Assembly: GCF_003432485.1 (NCBI RefSeq)
Contig: NZ_QVNQ01000012.1
Location: forward strand, 1 to 64,000
DNA: 64,000 bases
Source of the DNA: Actinomadura spongiicola
GTDB lineage: Bacteria > Actinomycetota > Actinomycetes > Streptosporangiales > Streptosporangiaceae
Direction: 5' to 3'
A program made the translations under genes and the position numbers. Of this stretch, positions 32,624-41,759 are shown one piece after another (positions within the stretch are counted from its first letter, which is position 1; each line of letters begins with the position of its first letter). The notes beneath the pieces are model-generated. The model saw only the letters and a program-made list of their open reading frames with translations. It had not been told where the DNA came from and did no database searches.

Positions 32624-33421
32624 TCACAGGAGACTGAGTTGCCCTTCTCCTGCGAGCGGGTCACGGGGCTTCTTCAGATGCCGCCAGCGCGGCAGGTCGT
32701 CGAGGTAGGACCAGGACATCCGGTGATGCGGCGTCGGCCCGAACTCCTCCAGGGCCTTCTGGTGGACGGGTGACGGATAACCGGCGCTGTCCGCGAACCC
32801 GTAGCCGGGGAAATCTTCGTCCAGGCCCGCCATCAGCCGGTCACGATGGACTTTGGCCAGGACGGATGCGGCCGCGACGGTGACCGACCTCTGGTCGGCC
32901 TTGACCTCGCAGCGCACACGCCAGGGGCGGCTCAGGAAATCGTGCTTGCCGTCGAGGATGACCACGTCGGGCGGTACGGGCAGCGACTCCAACGCGCGGA
33001 CGGCGGCGCGACGCAGGGCCTCGGTCATGCCGACCTCGTCGATCTCCCCGGGGCCGGACTCGCCGATGGCGTGGCCGGTGAGCCATCCGGGCAGCAGGGC
33101 GGCGAACGACTCGCGGTGCGTCTCGGTGAGGAGTTTCGAGTCGGTCAGGCCGATCGTCCTGTTGCCGCGTCCCTGGAGGACGGGTGGCGGGGTCAGGTCC
33201 GTGACCGCCGCGCACACCACGACGGGGCCCGCCCACGCGCCGCGTCCCACTTCGTCCACCCCGGCGATCGTGACCGTGCGGCCCTTCGGGGCCGACAGGG
33301 CGAGCAGCTCGTCCTCGATCTCATAGCCCGCGACACGCGAGATCTCCTTGGCGGCGGGGCCGGGTTCGAGGCCGGGCAGAGCGCCCGTGGGATCGGTCGG
33401 GGATTCCATGCCGCTCATCAT
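32624..33421 (-). CDS. rnhB: Ribonuclease HII
   Basis: A 265-residue RNase HII that cuts RNA in RNA-DNA hybrids and removes misincorporated ribonucleotides. The catalytic motif DEVGRG is at 56-61, the second metal acid is in [10 protein letters not shown], and the [10 protein letters not shown] and [21 protein letters not shown] segments are typical. It has a longer N-terminus than the E. coli enzyme, as usual in actinobacteria. ATG 33421 or 33409 may be used; no strong ribosome site is seen. It is divergent from the double AAA+ gene. Confidence 0.93.
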   Translation of the reverse strand: MMSGMESPTDPTGALPGLEPGPAAKEISRVAGYEIEDELLALSAPKGRTVTIAGVDEVGRGAWAGPVVVCAAVTDLTPPPVLQGRGNRTIGLTDSKLLTETHRESFAALLPGWLTGHAIGESGPGEIDEVGMTEALRRAAVRALESLPVPPDVVILDGKHDFLSRPWRVRCEVKADQRSVTVAAASVLAKVHRDRLMAGLDEDFPGYGFADSAGYPSPVHQKALEEFGPTPHHRMSWSYLDDLPRWRHLKKPRDPLAGEGQLSLL

Positions 33422-33593
33422 CGCAGCCGCCTGTTCCCACCGTGGGGAACCGAACCGCTACTTCTGGACAGCACAAATGTGGTGGTGCTGGGACGGAGGT
33501 CTTCCCTGTTCCGTACCAGGCAGGCGCGGGGAGGCCAACGAACCGGGCGCGGGGAGTGCCGTTCCGGGCGGTCCTGCGCTTTACTCGCTTCTG

Positions 33594-36194
33594 ATGGCAT
33601 TGTTCGGCAGGTCTCGCTCCCGTGCGGCGAAGGACGCCGCGGCGCGGGATCTATTCGAGCGCCTGCGGTGGCGGTACTTCCAGGTGACCCCGGGAGTGCG
33701 GTTCCTGGGCGGGCTGCTGCTGATCGCCCTGGTGGTGTCGGCGACGGTGGTACTGGACGGGCCGTTCCTCGCCGCGGCGGCGTTCACGGCGATCCTGCTC
33801 GTCGTCGCCCATCTGACGTTGCGTTCGCCGACGGGGATGGCGGTCGTCGCCGTCATCACGGCCTGGCTGGTTCTCTCGGTGCCGTTGGGACGGCTCTACC
33901 CGGACGAAGAACACCCGCCGTATCTGAGTCCTGAGCTGCTCCTGGCATTGCTGGCACTTCCGGTCGCGTTCGTCGCGTTCCGGTTGCGCGGGTACACGCC
34001 GTGGCGTTCCACGCTCGTCGCCCTGGGCACCGCCGGAATGACGACGGCGGCCGTGGTGCATCCGCTGCCGGAGGCGAACGTGGCACCGGGCTGGATCGCG
34101 GCACTGATCGTCCTCGGCTACCGCTGGGATCAGGCGCGGCGCACGGTGCCCGCCGAGGCGTACGAGACGGGGTGGGTCCAGGAACAGGCGGGTCCGAAGG
34201 GGGACGGAACGGCGACATCGCGAAAGAACCCGTCCGGCAACGACAAACGCGACCGGCCGGAACGTGTCGACAGGGCCGCGAAGGACGACGGGCCGGGCCG
34301 CCCCGGCAGACCCGACCGGCGTGCCGCCGACGACGCCGAGGCCGGTGCCGCGTCGGCCGGGCACGCGGGCCACGACCAGCGCGTCGCGGCGCAGACGACC
34401 GACACCGCCGAACCCGGACGCGCGGCGCCCGCGGAGCCGCGCGGGGAGGCCACCCCGGAGATCTCGGTGGCGGACGCGCTCGCCGAACTCGAGGACATGA
34501 TCGGGTTGGAGCCGGTCAAACGGCAGGTCCGGTCGATCGCCGCGTCGATCGAGGCGGCGCACATGCGCGCCGCCGCCGGGGTGCCCACGGAGAAGCCGAT
34601 GCGGCACTTCGTGTTCGTCGGACCGTCCGGGACGGGCAAGACGACCGTGGCGCGCGTCCTCGCCAAAATCTTCTACGCCTTCGGGTTGCTGCCGGAACCG
34701 GCGTTGGTCGAGGCGCACCGCGCGGACCTCGTCGGGGAGTTCCTCGGCGCCACGGCCCTCAAGACCAACCGGCTCGTCGACTCGGCCCTGGGCGGCGTGC
34801 TGTTCGTCGACGAGGCGTACGGTCTCGTCAACTCCGCCGAGGGGCAGCCCGACCGGTTCGGGGACGAGGCCGTGCAGACGCTCCTCAAACGCGCGGAGGA
34901 CGACCGCGACAACCTGGTCATCATCCTCGCGGGATACGACGCGCAGATGGCCGAGTTCCTCGACTCCAACCCCGGGCTGGCGTCACGGTTCGGCACGCGC
35001 GTGCACTTCCCGTCGTACCGTCCGTCCGAACTGCTCCGGATCGCCGACTACCACGTCGGCCTCCGCGAGGACCGGTTCGACCCGGAGGCGCGGCGGCGTC
35101 TCGCCGCGCGGTTCGAGGAGGTCGAACGGCGCGGCATCGTCGACGAGCTGGGCAACGGACGGTTCGTCAGGTCCCTGACCGAGGCGGCCGCGCGGGCGCG
35201 CGACGTGCGCGTCGTGAACGCCGCCTCCGGGTCCGCCGGACCGGCCGCGCCCAGCGCCGACGACCTGGTCACCCTGCGCGCCGAGGACGTCGAGGCCGCG
35301 TTCGCCGAGGTCACCGAACGGTACCGCGGGTACGCGGAGACCCCGACGCTCGACGAGGCGCTCCGCTCGCTCGACGCGATGATCGGGCTCGAACCGGTGA
35401 AACGGCAGGTCCGCGAGATCGCCGCCCAGCTCCAGGTCGCCCGGATGCGTGAGGAGCAGGGCCTGGTCACCCGCCCGCCGACACGCCACTTCGTGTTCAC
35501 CGGGCCGCCCGGAACCGGCAAGACGACCGTCGCCCGTGTCCTCGGCCGCATCTTCGCCGCGGCCGGGCTCCTCGCCCGTCCGGAAGTGGTCGAGGCGCAG
35601 CGCGCGGACCTCGTCGGTGAGCACCTGGGCGCGACGGCCCTCAAGACGAACAAGGTGGTCGACTCCGCACTCGGTGGAATTCTGTTCGTCGACGAGGCGT
35701 ACGCCCTGAGCAACCCGGGTTACTCCGGAGGGGACGCGTTCGGCGCCGAAGCCGTACAGACCCTGCTCAAGCGCGCGGAGGACGACCGGGACCGTCTCGT
35801 CATCGTCCTCGCCGGATACGAGACCGAGATGGACGGGTTCCTGTCGTCCAACCCCGGGCTGGCGTCACGGTTCGACGTCCGCGTCGACTTCCCCTCCTAC
35901 GGGCCCGACGAGTTGCTGCGCATCGCGCAGCTCATCGCCGAGGAAGGCGGCGACCATTGGGAGGACCGCGCCCTGGACGACCTCGCCCTGGTGTTCCAGC
36001 GCGCCTGCGGATCGGGACGGATCGACGAACTGGGCAACGGCCGGTTCGCCCGGTCCATGTACGAGAAGGCATGCGCGCGGCGCGCGCTGCGGGCCGCCGG
36101 GCTGGGCGACGCCGCCACCGCCGCCGACCTCACGGTCCTCACCGCCGACGACGTGCGCGACGCCTTCGCCGAACTCACCCATCGCCTGGGCTGA
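33594..36194 (+). CDS. Membrane protein with two tandem CbxX/EccA-type AAA+ ATPase domains
   Basis: An 866-residue protein. Residues about 28-185 carry several hydrophobic segments (GVRFLGGLLLIALVVSATVV, FTAILLVVAHLTL, MAVVAVITAWLVLSVPLG, LLLALLALPVAFVAFRL), then a charged Lys/Arg/Asp/Glu-rich linker (about 195-290), then two AAA+ domains of the CbbX/SpoVK/EccA class: Walker A GPSGTGKTT near 341 and GPPGTGKTT near 637, Walker B LFVDEAY in each. The domains share long stretches, even a 28-base identical DNA segment, so they arose by internal duplication. A membrane-tethered remodelling ATPase is inferred; the client is unknown. ATG 33594 is chosen because the upstream frame is shadow-like. Confidence 0.85.
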   Translation: MALFGRSRSRAAKDAAARDLFERLRWRYFQVTPGVRFLGGLLLIALVVSATVVLDGPFLAAAAFTAILLVVAHLTLRSPTGMAVVAVITAWLVLSVPLGRLYPDEEHPPYLSPELLLALLALPVAFVAFRLRGYTPWRSTLVALGTAGMTTAAVVHPLPEANVAPGWIAALIVLGYRWDQARRTVPAEAYETGWVQEQAGPKGDGTATSRKNPSGNDKRDRPERVDRAAKDDGPGRPGRPDRRAADDAEAGAASAGHAGHDQRVAAQTTDTAEPGRAAPAEPRGEATPEISVADALAELEDMIGLEPVKRQVRSIAASIEAAHMRAAAGVPTEKPMRHFVFVGPSGTGKTTVARVLAKIFYAFGLLPEPALVEAHRADLVGEFLGATALKTNRLVDSALGGVLFVDEAYGLVNSAEGQPDRFGDEAVQTLLKRAEDDRDNLVIILAGYDAQMAEFLDSNPGLASRFGTRVHFPSYRPSELLRIADYHVGLREDRFDPEARRRLAARFEEVERRGIVDELGNGRFVRSLTEAAARARDVRVVNAASGSAGPAAPSADDLVTLRAEDVEAAFAEVTERYRGYAETPTLDEALRSLDAMIGLEPVKRQVREIAAQLQVARMREEQGLVTRPPTRHFVFTGPPGTGKTTVARVLGRIFAAAGLLARPEVVEAQRADLVGEHLGATALKTNKVVDSALGGILFVDEAYALSNPGYSGGDAFGAEAVQTLLKRAEDDRDRLVIVLAGYETEMDGFLSSNPGLASRFDVRVDFPSYGPDELLRIAQLIAEEGGDHWEDRALDDLALVFQRACGSGRIDELGNGRFARSMYEKACARRALRAAGLGDAATAADLTVLTADDVRDAFAELTHRLG
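34965..34992 (+). repeat. 28-base direct repeat inside the double AAA+ gene (second copy 35847-35874)
   Basis: The segment coding SNPGLASRF is identical at DNA level in both AAA+ domains, 882 bp apart, together with several shorter identical blocks. It points to recent duplication or gene conversion between the domains. Confidence 0.85.
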
Positions 36195-36392
36195 CGCTAG
36201 GCGAAACGGACACGCCGAGCCCTGTCACGTCTCCTGCGGCACCTCCTCGACGCCCCCAAGTCCCTCATCCGCCGGGCCGATGCCGTGTTCTGGAGTGCCG
36301 TCAGGACGGGGTGCGGGCGATCCGGAGCTCACGGAGAGCGTCGGCGGCCGGGAGGGGCGTGTCGTGTCGGCGGCGTGCGATGTAATCGGTGG

Positions 36393-37475
36393 ATGGAATC
36401 GGTGACATGGGCGCAGGTCCTGGGCTGGCGTATGCGGCGGCAGCTCGTCGAACGCGCGGGCGACGCGCCGGTGGTGGAGGTCGCCCGGCGTCTGGCCGGG
36501 GTGCAGGCGCAGGTCGCCTCGTCAGCCGAATTCGCCATCGCGGTGCGGCAGGCGGCCCCTGAAGCGGGTGCGGTACGACGGGCGCTCATCGACGAACGGA
36601 CCCTCGTCAAGACGTGGGCCATGCGTGGAACGCTGCATCTGCTGCCCGTCGACGAGGCCGCCGCCTATCTCGTGCTGTGCGCCGCCGTCCGCCACTGGGA
36701 GAAACCCGTCTGGCAGCGCAACTTCGGGGCCACGCCCGCCGACCTGGAGGCGATGGCCGGGGCGGCCGCCGACGCGCTCGCGGACGGCGCGGCGCTCACG
36801 CGGGAGGAACTCACCGAGGCCATCGTCGCCGAGACCGGCTCCCGGCACCTCGCCGAGGTCCTCGGCTCGGGTTGGGGCACCATCCTCAAACCCCTGGCCT
36901 GGTGGGGCGTCCTCTGCCACGGTCCGTCACAGGGAACGCGCGTGACGTTCACCTCACCGGAGCGGTGGCTGCCCGGTTGGAGGGGCCTGCCGTCCGTGGA
37001 GGACGCCGCCCGCACCGCGATCCACGCGTTCCTCGGTGCGCACGGGCCCGCGACCCCCGACATGTTCGACAACTGGCTGATGCGCAAGATGAACCGGAAG
37101 AGGGACGTCAAGGGCTGGTTCGCCGCGGCCGAGGACGGGCTTTCCACCATCGAGGTGGACGGCGAGCAGATGTACGTCCTCGACGAGCACCGGGACGAAC
37201 TTCTGGCCACTGAGCCCAGCACGTCCGTCCGGCTGCTCGGAGCCTTCGACCAGTACGTTCTGGGCGCGGGAACGGGCGCGGCCTACCTTGTGCCCCCGGC
37301 GCGTCGCAAAGAGGTGAGCCGGGCCGCGGGCTGGATATCCCCGGTCGTGCTGTACCAGGGACGCGTGGCCGGCGTGTGGGAGGCCAAGGACGATGACGTG
37401 ACCGTGACCCCGTTCGAGGACATTCCCGCCGCTCCGCTCAACGACGCGCTGGGTCGTGTGAAGCCGCTGCTGTAA
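36393..37475 (+). CDS. Winged-helix DNA-binding domain protein (HTH_42/AlkZ-like family)
   Basis: A 360-residue protein of the widespread winged-helix family PF06224, to which the interstrand-crosslink glycosylase AlkZ/YcaQ belongs. Signature parts are VARRLAGVQAQVASSAEFAI, KTWAMRGTLHLLP and, near the C-terminus, RLLGAFDQYVLGAGTG. Members include DNA repair glycosylases and uncharacterised proteins; the QxQ catalytic motif of AlkZ (QVQ type) appears here as QAQ, so activity is possible but not certain. ATG 36393 is the start before the conserved region. It is 198 bp after the AAA+ gene, with nothing notable between. Confidence 0.78.
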   Translation: MESVTWAQVLGWRMRRQLVERAGDAPVVEVARRLAGVQAQVASSAEFAIAVRQAAPEAGAVRRALIDERTLVKTWAMRGTLHLLPVDEAAAYLVLCAAVRHWEKPVWQRNFGATPADLEAMAGAAADALADGAALTREELTEAIVAETGSRHLAEVLGSGWGTILKPLAWWGVLCHGPSQGTRVTFTSPERWLPGWRGLPSVEDAARTAIHAFLGAHGPATPDMFDNWLMRKMNRKRDVKGWFAAAEDGLSTIEVDGEQMYVLDEHRDELLATEPSTSVRLLGAFDQYVLGAGTGAAYLVPPARRKEVSRAAGWISPVVLYQGRVAGVWEAKDDDVTVTPFEDIPAAPLNDALGRVKPLL

Positions 37476-37494
37476 GGCGTCGCACGGGCGGCCG

Positions 37495-38343
37495 TCACAG
37501 GTGAAAGCGGAGGCGCTGGCCCGGACGCAACTGCGCGGCGTCGGCGACCGAGGACGAGGCGAGCACCGCGATGACGGGGTAGCCGCCGGTCGTCGGATGG
37601 TCGGCCAGGAAGATGATGGGCGTCCCGCTGGGCGGCACCTGGAGCGAACCGGTCACCATGCCCTCGCTGCCGAGTTCGCCGTCGCGGGCTCGGGCCAGCG
37701 GTGGCCCGTCCAGCCGCACGCCGACCCGGTTGCTGTCCGGCGACACCATGTAGGACGCGGTGGTGAGCGTGGTCAACGCGTCTTCCGCGAACCAGTCGTC
37801 ACGTGGACCCGGCAGTATGCGCAGTACCGGCGTCTCGGGGAGGGACGGCACGGGCGCGACGTCCACGACGATGTCACCGAGATGTTTGGTGTCGCCTATT
37901 GGAAGGCGATCCCCGGACGACAGCGGCGCGGGCCCGAGACCGGACAGAAGGTCGGTCGAACGGCTCCCCAGGACTTCGTCGACTACGACACCACCGCGGA
38001 CGGCGAGGTAACTGCGCAGCCCGGACGTCGGCGTCCCGAACTCGACCAGCGCACCGTCCGGGACGTGACACGGCGCGCCCATCCCGCATGCGCGGCCGTC
38101 GACCCGCAGCGGAACGGGCGCCCCAGTCACCGCGATCCAGGCGTGCCGGTGAAACCGCAGCGCGGCCCCGCCGAGCGTCAACTCCACGCCCGCCGCGCCC
38201 TCGGAATTGCCGACGAGCCGGTTGGCGAGGCGGAGGGCGGGCTCGTCGGCGGCTCCGGAACGCGGCACGCCGAACTGCGCGCGGCCCGGCCTGCCGAGGT
38301 CCTGGACGGTCGCGAGCGGCCCGGGCCGCACCACCTCGATCAA
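37495..38343 (-). CDS. pxpC: 5-oxoprolinase subunit PxpC (biotin-dependent carboxyltransferase-like)
   Basis: A 282-residue PxpC/KipA protein, recognised by MIEVVRPGPLATVQDLGRPG and PRSGAADEPALRLANRLVGN. With PxpA and PxpB it hydrolyses 5-oxoproline (pyroglutamate) to glutamate using ATP in the cytoplasm. Its start overlaps the pxpB stop by four bases (ATGA), showing translational coupling. The C-terminus ends AQLRPGQRLRFHL, normal for the family. Confidence 0.92.
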   Translation of the reverse strand: MIEVVRPGPLATVQDLGRPGRAQFGVPRSGAADEPALRLANRLVGNSEGAAGVELTLGGAALRFHRHAWIAVTGAPVPLRVDGRACGMGAPCHVPDGALVEFGTPTSGLRSYLAVRGGVVVDEVLGSRSTDLLSGLGPAPLSSGDRLPIGDTKHLGDIVVDVAPVPSLPETPVLRILPGPRDDWFAEDALTTLTTASYMVSPDSNRVGVRLDGPPLARARDGELGSEGMVTGSLQVPPSGTPIIFLADHPTTGGYPVIAVLASSSVADAAQLRPGQRLRFHL

Positions 38344-38954
38344 GAGGACCCCTCAGGCACGAAACGGACGCGTGTCCCCGGACGGAGCAGAGACGGCGGA
38401 TCGCGCGTCACGTCCCACAGCCGCAGTCCGGTCCGGCCGAGGAGCCGCCAGCCGCCCGGCGACCGCGACGGGTAGACGGCCGCGTACGGACCCGCGATCG
38501 CCACCGAACCCGCCGGGACCGACGTCCGCGGCGACGCGCGCCGCGCCACGTGCAGGCGGGGATCGAGACCCGTCAGATACCCGAAACCGGGAGAGAAACC
38601 CAGGTAGGCGACCGTGTACTCGGCCGCGGCGTGCCGGTGGACGACCTCCTCGCGCGACAACCCCGTGTCGTCGGCGACCTCGTCCAAGTCTGCGCCGTCG
38701 TAGACCACCGGGATCTCGACCGGTTCGGTGTCACCCCCGGCGCTCTCAGGCAGCCGCAACCGTGGAAGCCGCGCGGCGAGCAGGTCCAGGTCGGCGGACG
38801 GGTCGAGGATCACCAGGACGGTCTGTTCACCGACGACGACGTCCACGACGCCAGGGATCGGTTCGTCCCGCAGGGCGGTGTTCAAGCGGTGGGCGGTCGC
38901 GAGGTCATCGGCCTCCACGAGCAGGGCCGTGTCACCGGCGCGCAGCACTCTCAC
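38340..38954 (-). CDS. pxpB: 5-oxoprolinase subunit PxpB
   Basis: A 204-residue PxpB/KipI protein with the cyclophilin-like fold; typical motifs are VPVVYDGADLDEVA-like text (IPVVYDGADLDEVADDTGLS) and YTVAYLGFSPGFGYLTGLDP. It partners with PxpC. The start (38954) overlaps the pxpA stop by four bases and its stop overlaps pxpC by four, so the three genes are tightly coupled. It could also act like KipI on a kinase, but the full pxpABC set favours 5-oxoprolinase. Confidence 0.92.
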   Translation of the reverse strand: MRVLRAGDTALLVEADDLATAHRLNTALRDEPIPGVVDVVVGEQTVLVILDPSADLDLLAARLPRLRLPESAGGDTEPVEIPVVYDGADLDEVADDTGLSREEVVHRHAAAEYTVAYLGFSPGFGYLTGLDPRLHVARRASPRTSVPAGSVAIAGPYAAVYPSRSPGGWRLLGRTGLRLWDVTRDPPSLLRPGTRVRFVPEGSS

Positions 38955-39709
38955 GCGAACGACTCCAACACCACACCCGCCTCCGTCAGCGCCGACCGTA
39001 CCGATCGGGCCAGCTCCACAGCGCCGGGAGTGTCACCGTGCACGCACATGGACCGGGCGTTGAGCACGATCTCACCGCCGTCCACCGCCGTGACGGTTCC
39101 CTCGGTCGCCATCTGGACGGCGCGCCGGGCGACGGTGTCCCGGTCGTGGATGACGGCCCCCGGTTCACGGCGGGACACGAGCCGCCCCGACGGCGTGTAC
39201 GCCCGGTCGGCGAAACACTCGGTGACGACGGTGAGCCCGTCGGCGACGTCGCGCAGCGCGGAGTCGCCGAGCGTCAGCAACGGAAGCGACGGGTCGTACG
39301 CCCGCACCGCCTCGGCCACCGCACCGGCCTGCTCGGTATCGCGGACCGCGCGGTTGTAGAGCGCCCCGTGCGGTTTGACGTACGCCACCCGGCCCCCCTC
39401 CGCGCGGGCTATGCCGTCCAACGCCGCGATCTGGTACAGGACCTCGGCGGTCAGTTCCGGCGCGGGAACGTCGATCTCCCGGCGTCCGAAACCGGCCAGG
39501 TCCCGGTACGACACCTGCGCGCCGATCGTCACCCCGCGCTCGACGGCCGCCGCGCACACCCGCCGCATGATCGACGGATCGCCCGCGTGGAACCCGCACG
39601 CCACGTTCGCGCTCGTGATCACGTCCAGGAGGGCGAGGTCGTCGCCCAGCTCCCAGATGCCGAACCCCTCACCGAGATCGGCGTTGATGTCGATGACCGC
39701 CATGCCCAA
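38951..39709 (-). CDS. pxpA: 5-oxoprolinase subunit PxpA (LamB/YcsF family)
   Basis: A 252-residue LamB/YcsF protein, first gene of the pxpABC operon. Key segments: DINADLGEGFGIWELGDD, TSANVACGFHAGDPSIMRR, YVKPHGALYNRA and CVHGDTPGAVELA, which hold the conserved Asp/His residues of the family. Start at 39709 or the ATG two codons later. The 220 bp upstream (39710-39928) shows no gene or clear operator. Confidence 0.94.
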   Translation of the reverse strand: MGMAVIDINADLGEGFGIWELGDDLALLDVITSANVACGFHAGDPSIMRRVCAAAVERGVTIGAQVSYRDLAGFGRREIDVPAPELTAEVLYQIAALDGIARAEGGRVAYVKPHGALYNRAVRDTEQAGAVAEAVRAYDPSLPLLTLGDSALRDVADGLTVVTECFADRAYTPSGRLVSRREPGAVIHDRDTVARRAVQMATEGTVTAVDGGEIVLNARSMCVHGDTPGAVELARSVRSALTEAGVVLESFA

Positions 39710-39928
39710 GACCTATCACCGATCTTCGTGTCTCAGACGGCCGCCCCGGTCGTGTTCCGCCGCTCGTGTCCCGATCCGCGTGATCGTGAACCGGGAGGGT
39801 GGCGTCCGAGCACGTCGGACGCGCCTGTGAGCGCCTGTGAGACCCCGAAGGGCGGGGAAGGCCGCCCAGTTCTCGTCCGCGTCCGAGAAGGGCTCTGTGG
39901 CGGGCTGATGGCCGTAGGGGCGGGGAGT

Positions 39929-41665
39929 TCACTCGGGGCGCGGAGCCGGGAGGGCGTCGGTCCTGGCCGGGGCCCACACGCCGCCGATGGCGTCGTAGAC
40001 CGCCAGGATCGTCTCCTCGCCGTCGCCGGTCGAGCGCCAGAGGCGGGCCCCGTGCGGCGGCCGCATCGGGACGCCCGCGGACTTTTGAGCCGGGCCGTCC
40101 ACCACCGGGCTCTTCCTCGTCGGCGCGCCCAGGGGGAGCTTCCCGGCGGCCTCCGGCACAGCGGCCTCAGGCACAGCGACGTCGGGGGCCGACGGTTCCG
40201 GAGCGGCAGGTTCAGCAGCGGCCTGCTCGTGGACGGCGGGTTCGTGGACGGCCTGTTCGGGGGTGACGGGTTCGGGGGCGGCCTCTTCGGGGGTGGCGGG
40301 TTCCGGAGCCGCGGGTTCCGGCTCGGCGGGCTCCTCCGCCGCGACCGGCTCGGGTGACAAGCCGTTCGGGTGGGTCTTGTTCGGGTCGAGCGCCGCGCTC
40401 AGCTCGGAGAGCGTGTACGGGTCGATCGCGGTGTGCGATTCGTCCTGCGCCCGGTCGACACCGTGCGCCCGATCGACGCCGTGCGCCCGATCGACGCCGT
40501 GGGAGGAGCCGTTCACCGGTGGGGGCGTGCCGCCGACGATCGGGTTGGGCCCCGAGAGCGCGTTCGGGTTCACCGTCCCGTACGGGTTGGTGACGTCCGG
40601 GGCGAGGGACGGTGCCGCGCCGGTGACTCCGAGCATGCGGGTGATGACCGACGAGTCCAGCAGGACCTCGCTCGGCAGGCCCCAGTTGATCGCCAGCCGC
40701 CAGGTGGGATCGGGCCAACCCGCCGCGAGCCGGGCGAAGGAGGTGCGCCGGTAGAGGCCCGGGTGCCGGTCGCCGGTGCGGGCCAGCGCGCCCGGCGAGG
40801 TGAAGACCGTGACGTAGGTGCTGCTGCCGATCGTGATGGTGGGGAACTCGGCGTGGTCGGGATCCTCCACGGCGGGGGCGGTCGCGGGGAGCACCAGGTC
40901 GGCGCTCGCCAGCAGCCGGAAGTACGTGGTGTTGTCGCCGTTCGCCTTGGCCTCGGCGAGACGGGGCTCCAGCGGGTCGGCGTCCGCGTGGGGCGGGCCG
41001 TCGGGGGCGAGGGGGGTCCCCGCGGGCGGAGCCGCGGCGGGCGGCAGGGCGGGCGGTGTGGGCGGCGGCGAGAGGGGCGGCGGGGGCGGCGGGGGCGGCG
41101 GCGCCGCGGTGGGCGGCGACCCCGCCTCCGCGAACCACCCACCGAACGGGTGATCGGAGGCGCCGCCGGACGAGGCGCGGCGCTTGTTCACGCGCGACGG
41201 GTCCGCGACGTCGATGCCGAAGTCCGTCAACTCGATCAGGCCGGTGCCGTGCCGGTGGAACGATTCGTACACCAGGTCGGACGGCCGCCGGACGCCCTGG
41301 ACGTCGCGAAGGGCGGTGACCATGACGTCGGCCAGCCGCGAGAAGTCGCCGTCGGTCACCGCCGGCATCCCGCCGGGCGTGCCGAACTCCGGCAGTTCCG
41401 TCCACCAGTTGCGGGGGGCGGGGTCGGCGGGCGGGCGCCAGCCCACGTCGCTCATGATCTCCTCGTCGGCCTTCGTGAGCAGCAGCGGCCCTTCGAGGAA
41501 GTTGTTGCTGACGGCCTCGGCGTAGAGCCGGTCGGGCTCGCGCATGGCCTGGACGTAGTGCCGGCTCTCGTCCCGCTCCCGCACGATGAGGATCGTGTCC
41601 CGTTCGAGACCCGCCAGCTCACGACCCAGCCGCCGGGCGAACTCGGACCACTCCAACAAGATCAC
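39929..41665 (-). CDS. Large TY-Chap / SseB-like protein with proline- and alanine-rich linkers
   Basis: A 578-residue modular protein. Residues about 1-165 (WSEFARRLGRELAGLERDTILIV, WWTELPEFGTPGGMPAVTDG) resemble the TY-Chap N domain, proposed as a chaperone-like module near type VII secretion and related systems. A proline-rich stretch (about 185-225) leads to an SseB-like domain (about 235-345; EAKANGDNTTYFRLLASADL ... EFPTITIGSSTYVTVFTSPG). Next come three HGVDRA repeats, then an acidic Pro/Ala/Glu-rich segment (about 425-510) and a short conserved C-terminus (GARLWRSTGDGEETILAVYD). No signal peptide or membrane span. Domain names are from pattern memory and moderately sure; function unknown. 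Confidence 0.72.
   Translation of the reverse strand: MILLEWSEFARRLGRELAGLERDTILIVRERDESRHYVQAMREPDRLYAEAVSNNFLEGPLLLTKADEEIMSDVGWRPPADPAPRNWWTELPEFGTPGGMPAVTDGDFSRLADVMVTALRDVQGVRRPSDLVYESFHRHGTGLIELTDFGIDVADPSRVNKRRASSGGASDHPFGGWFAEAGSPPTAAPPPPPPPPPLSPPPTPPALPPAAAPPAGTPLAPDGPPHADADPLEPRLAEAKANGDNTTYFRLLASADLVLPATAPAVEDPDHAEFPTITIGSSTYVTVFTSPGALARTGDRHPGLYRRTSFARLAAGWPDPTWRLAINWGLPSEVLLDSSVITRMLGVTGAAPSLAPDVTNPYGTVNPNALSGPNPIVGGTPPPVNGSSHGVDRAHGVDRAHGVDRAQDESHTAIDPYTLSELSAALDPNKTHPNGLSPEPVAAEEPAEPEPAAPEPATPEEAAPEPVTPEQAVHEPAVHEQAAAEPAAPEPSAPDVAVPEAAVPEAAGKLPLGAPTRKSPVVDGPAQKSAGVPMRPPHGARLWRSTGDGEETILAVYDAIGGVWAPARTDALPAPRPE
40447..40500 (-). repeat. Three tandem 18-bp units coding HGVDRA
   Basis: Units 40447-40464, 40465-40482 and 40483-40500; the last two are identical and the first differs at two bases. 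They lie in the linker of the SseB-like protein and may change copy number. Confidence 0.85.
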
Positions 41666-41759
41666 TCCCTACGACCGGGGCCGGCCCCCCGGGTCCCCCG
41701 CGAGACCGTGTCCGAGACCTGATGATTGCCGCCGGGGACGCCGCGTGCAAACCGGGAGT

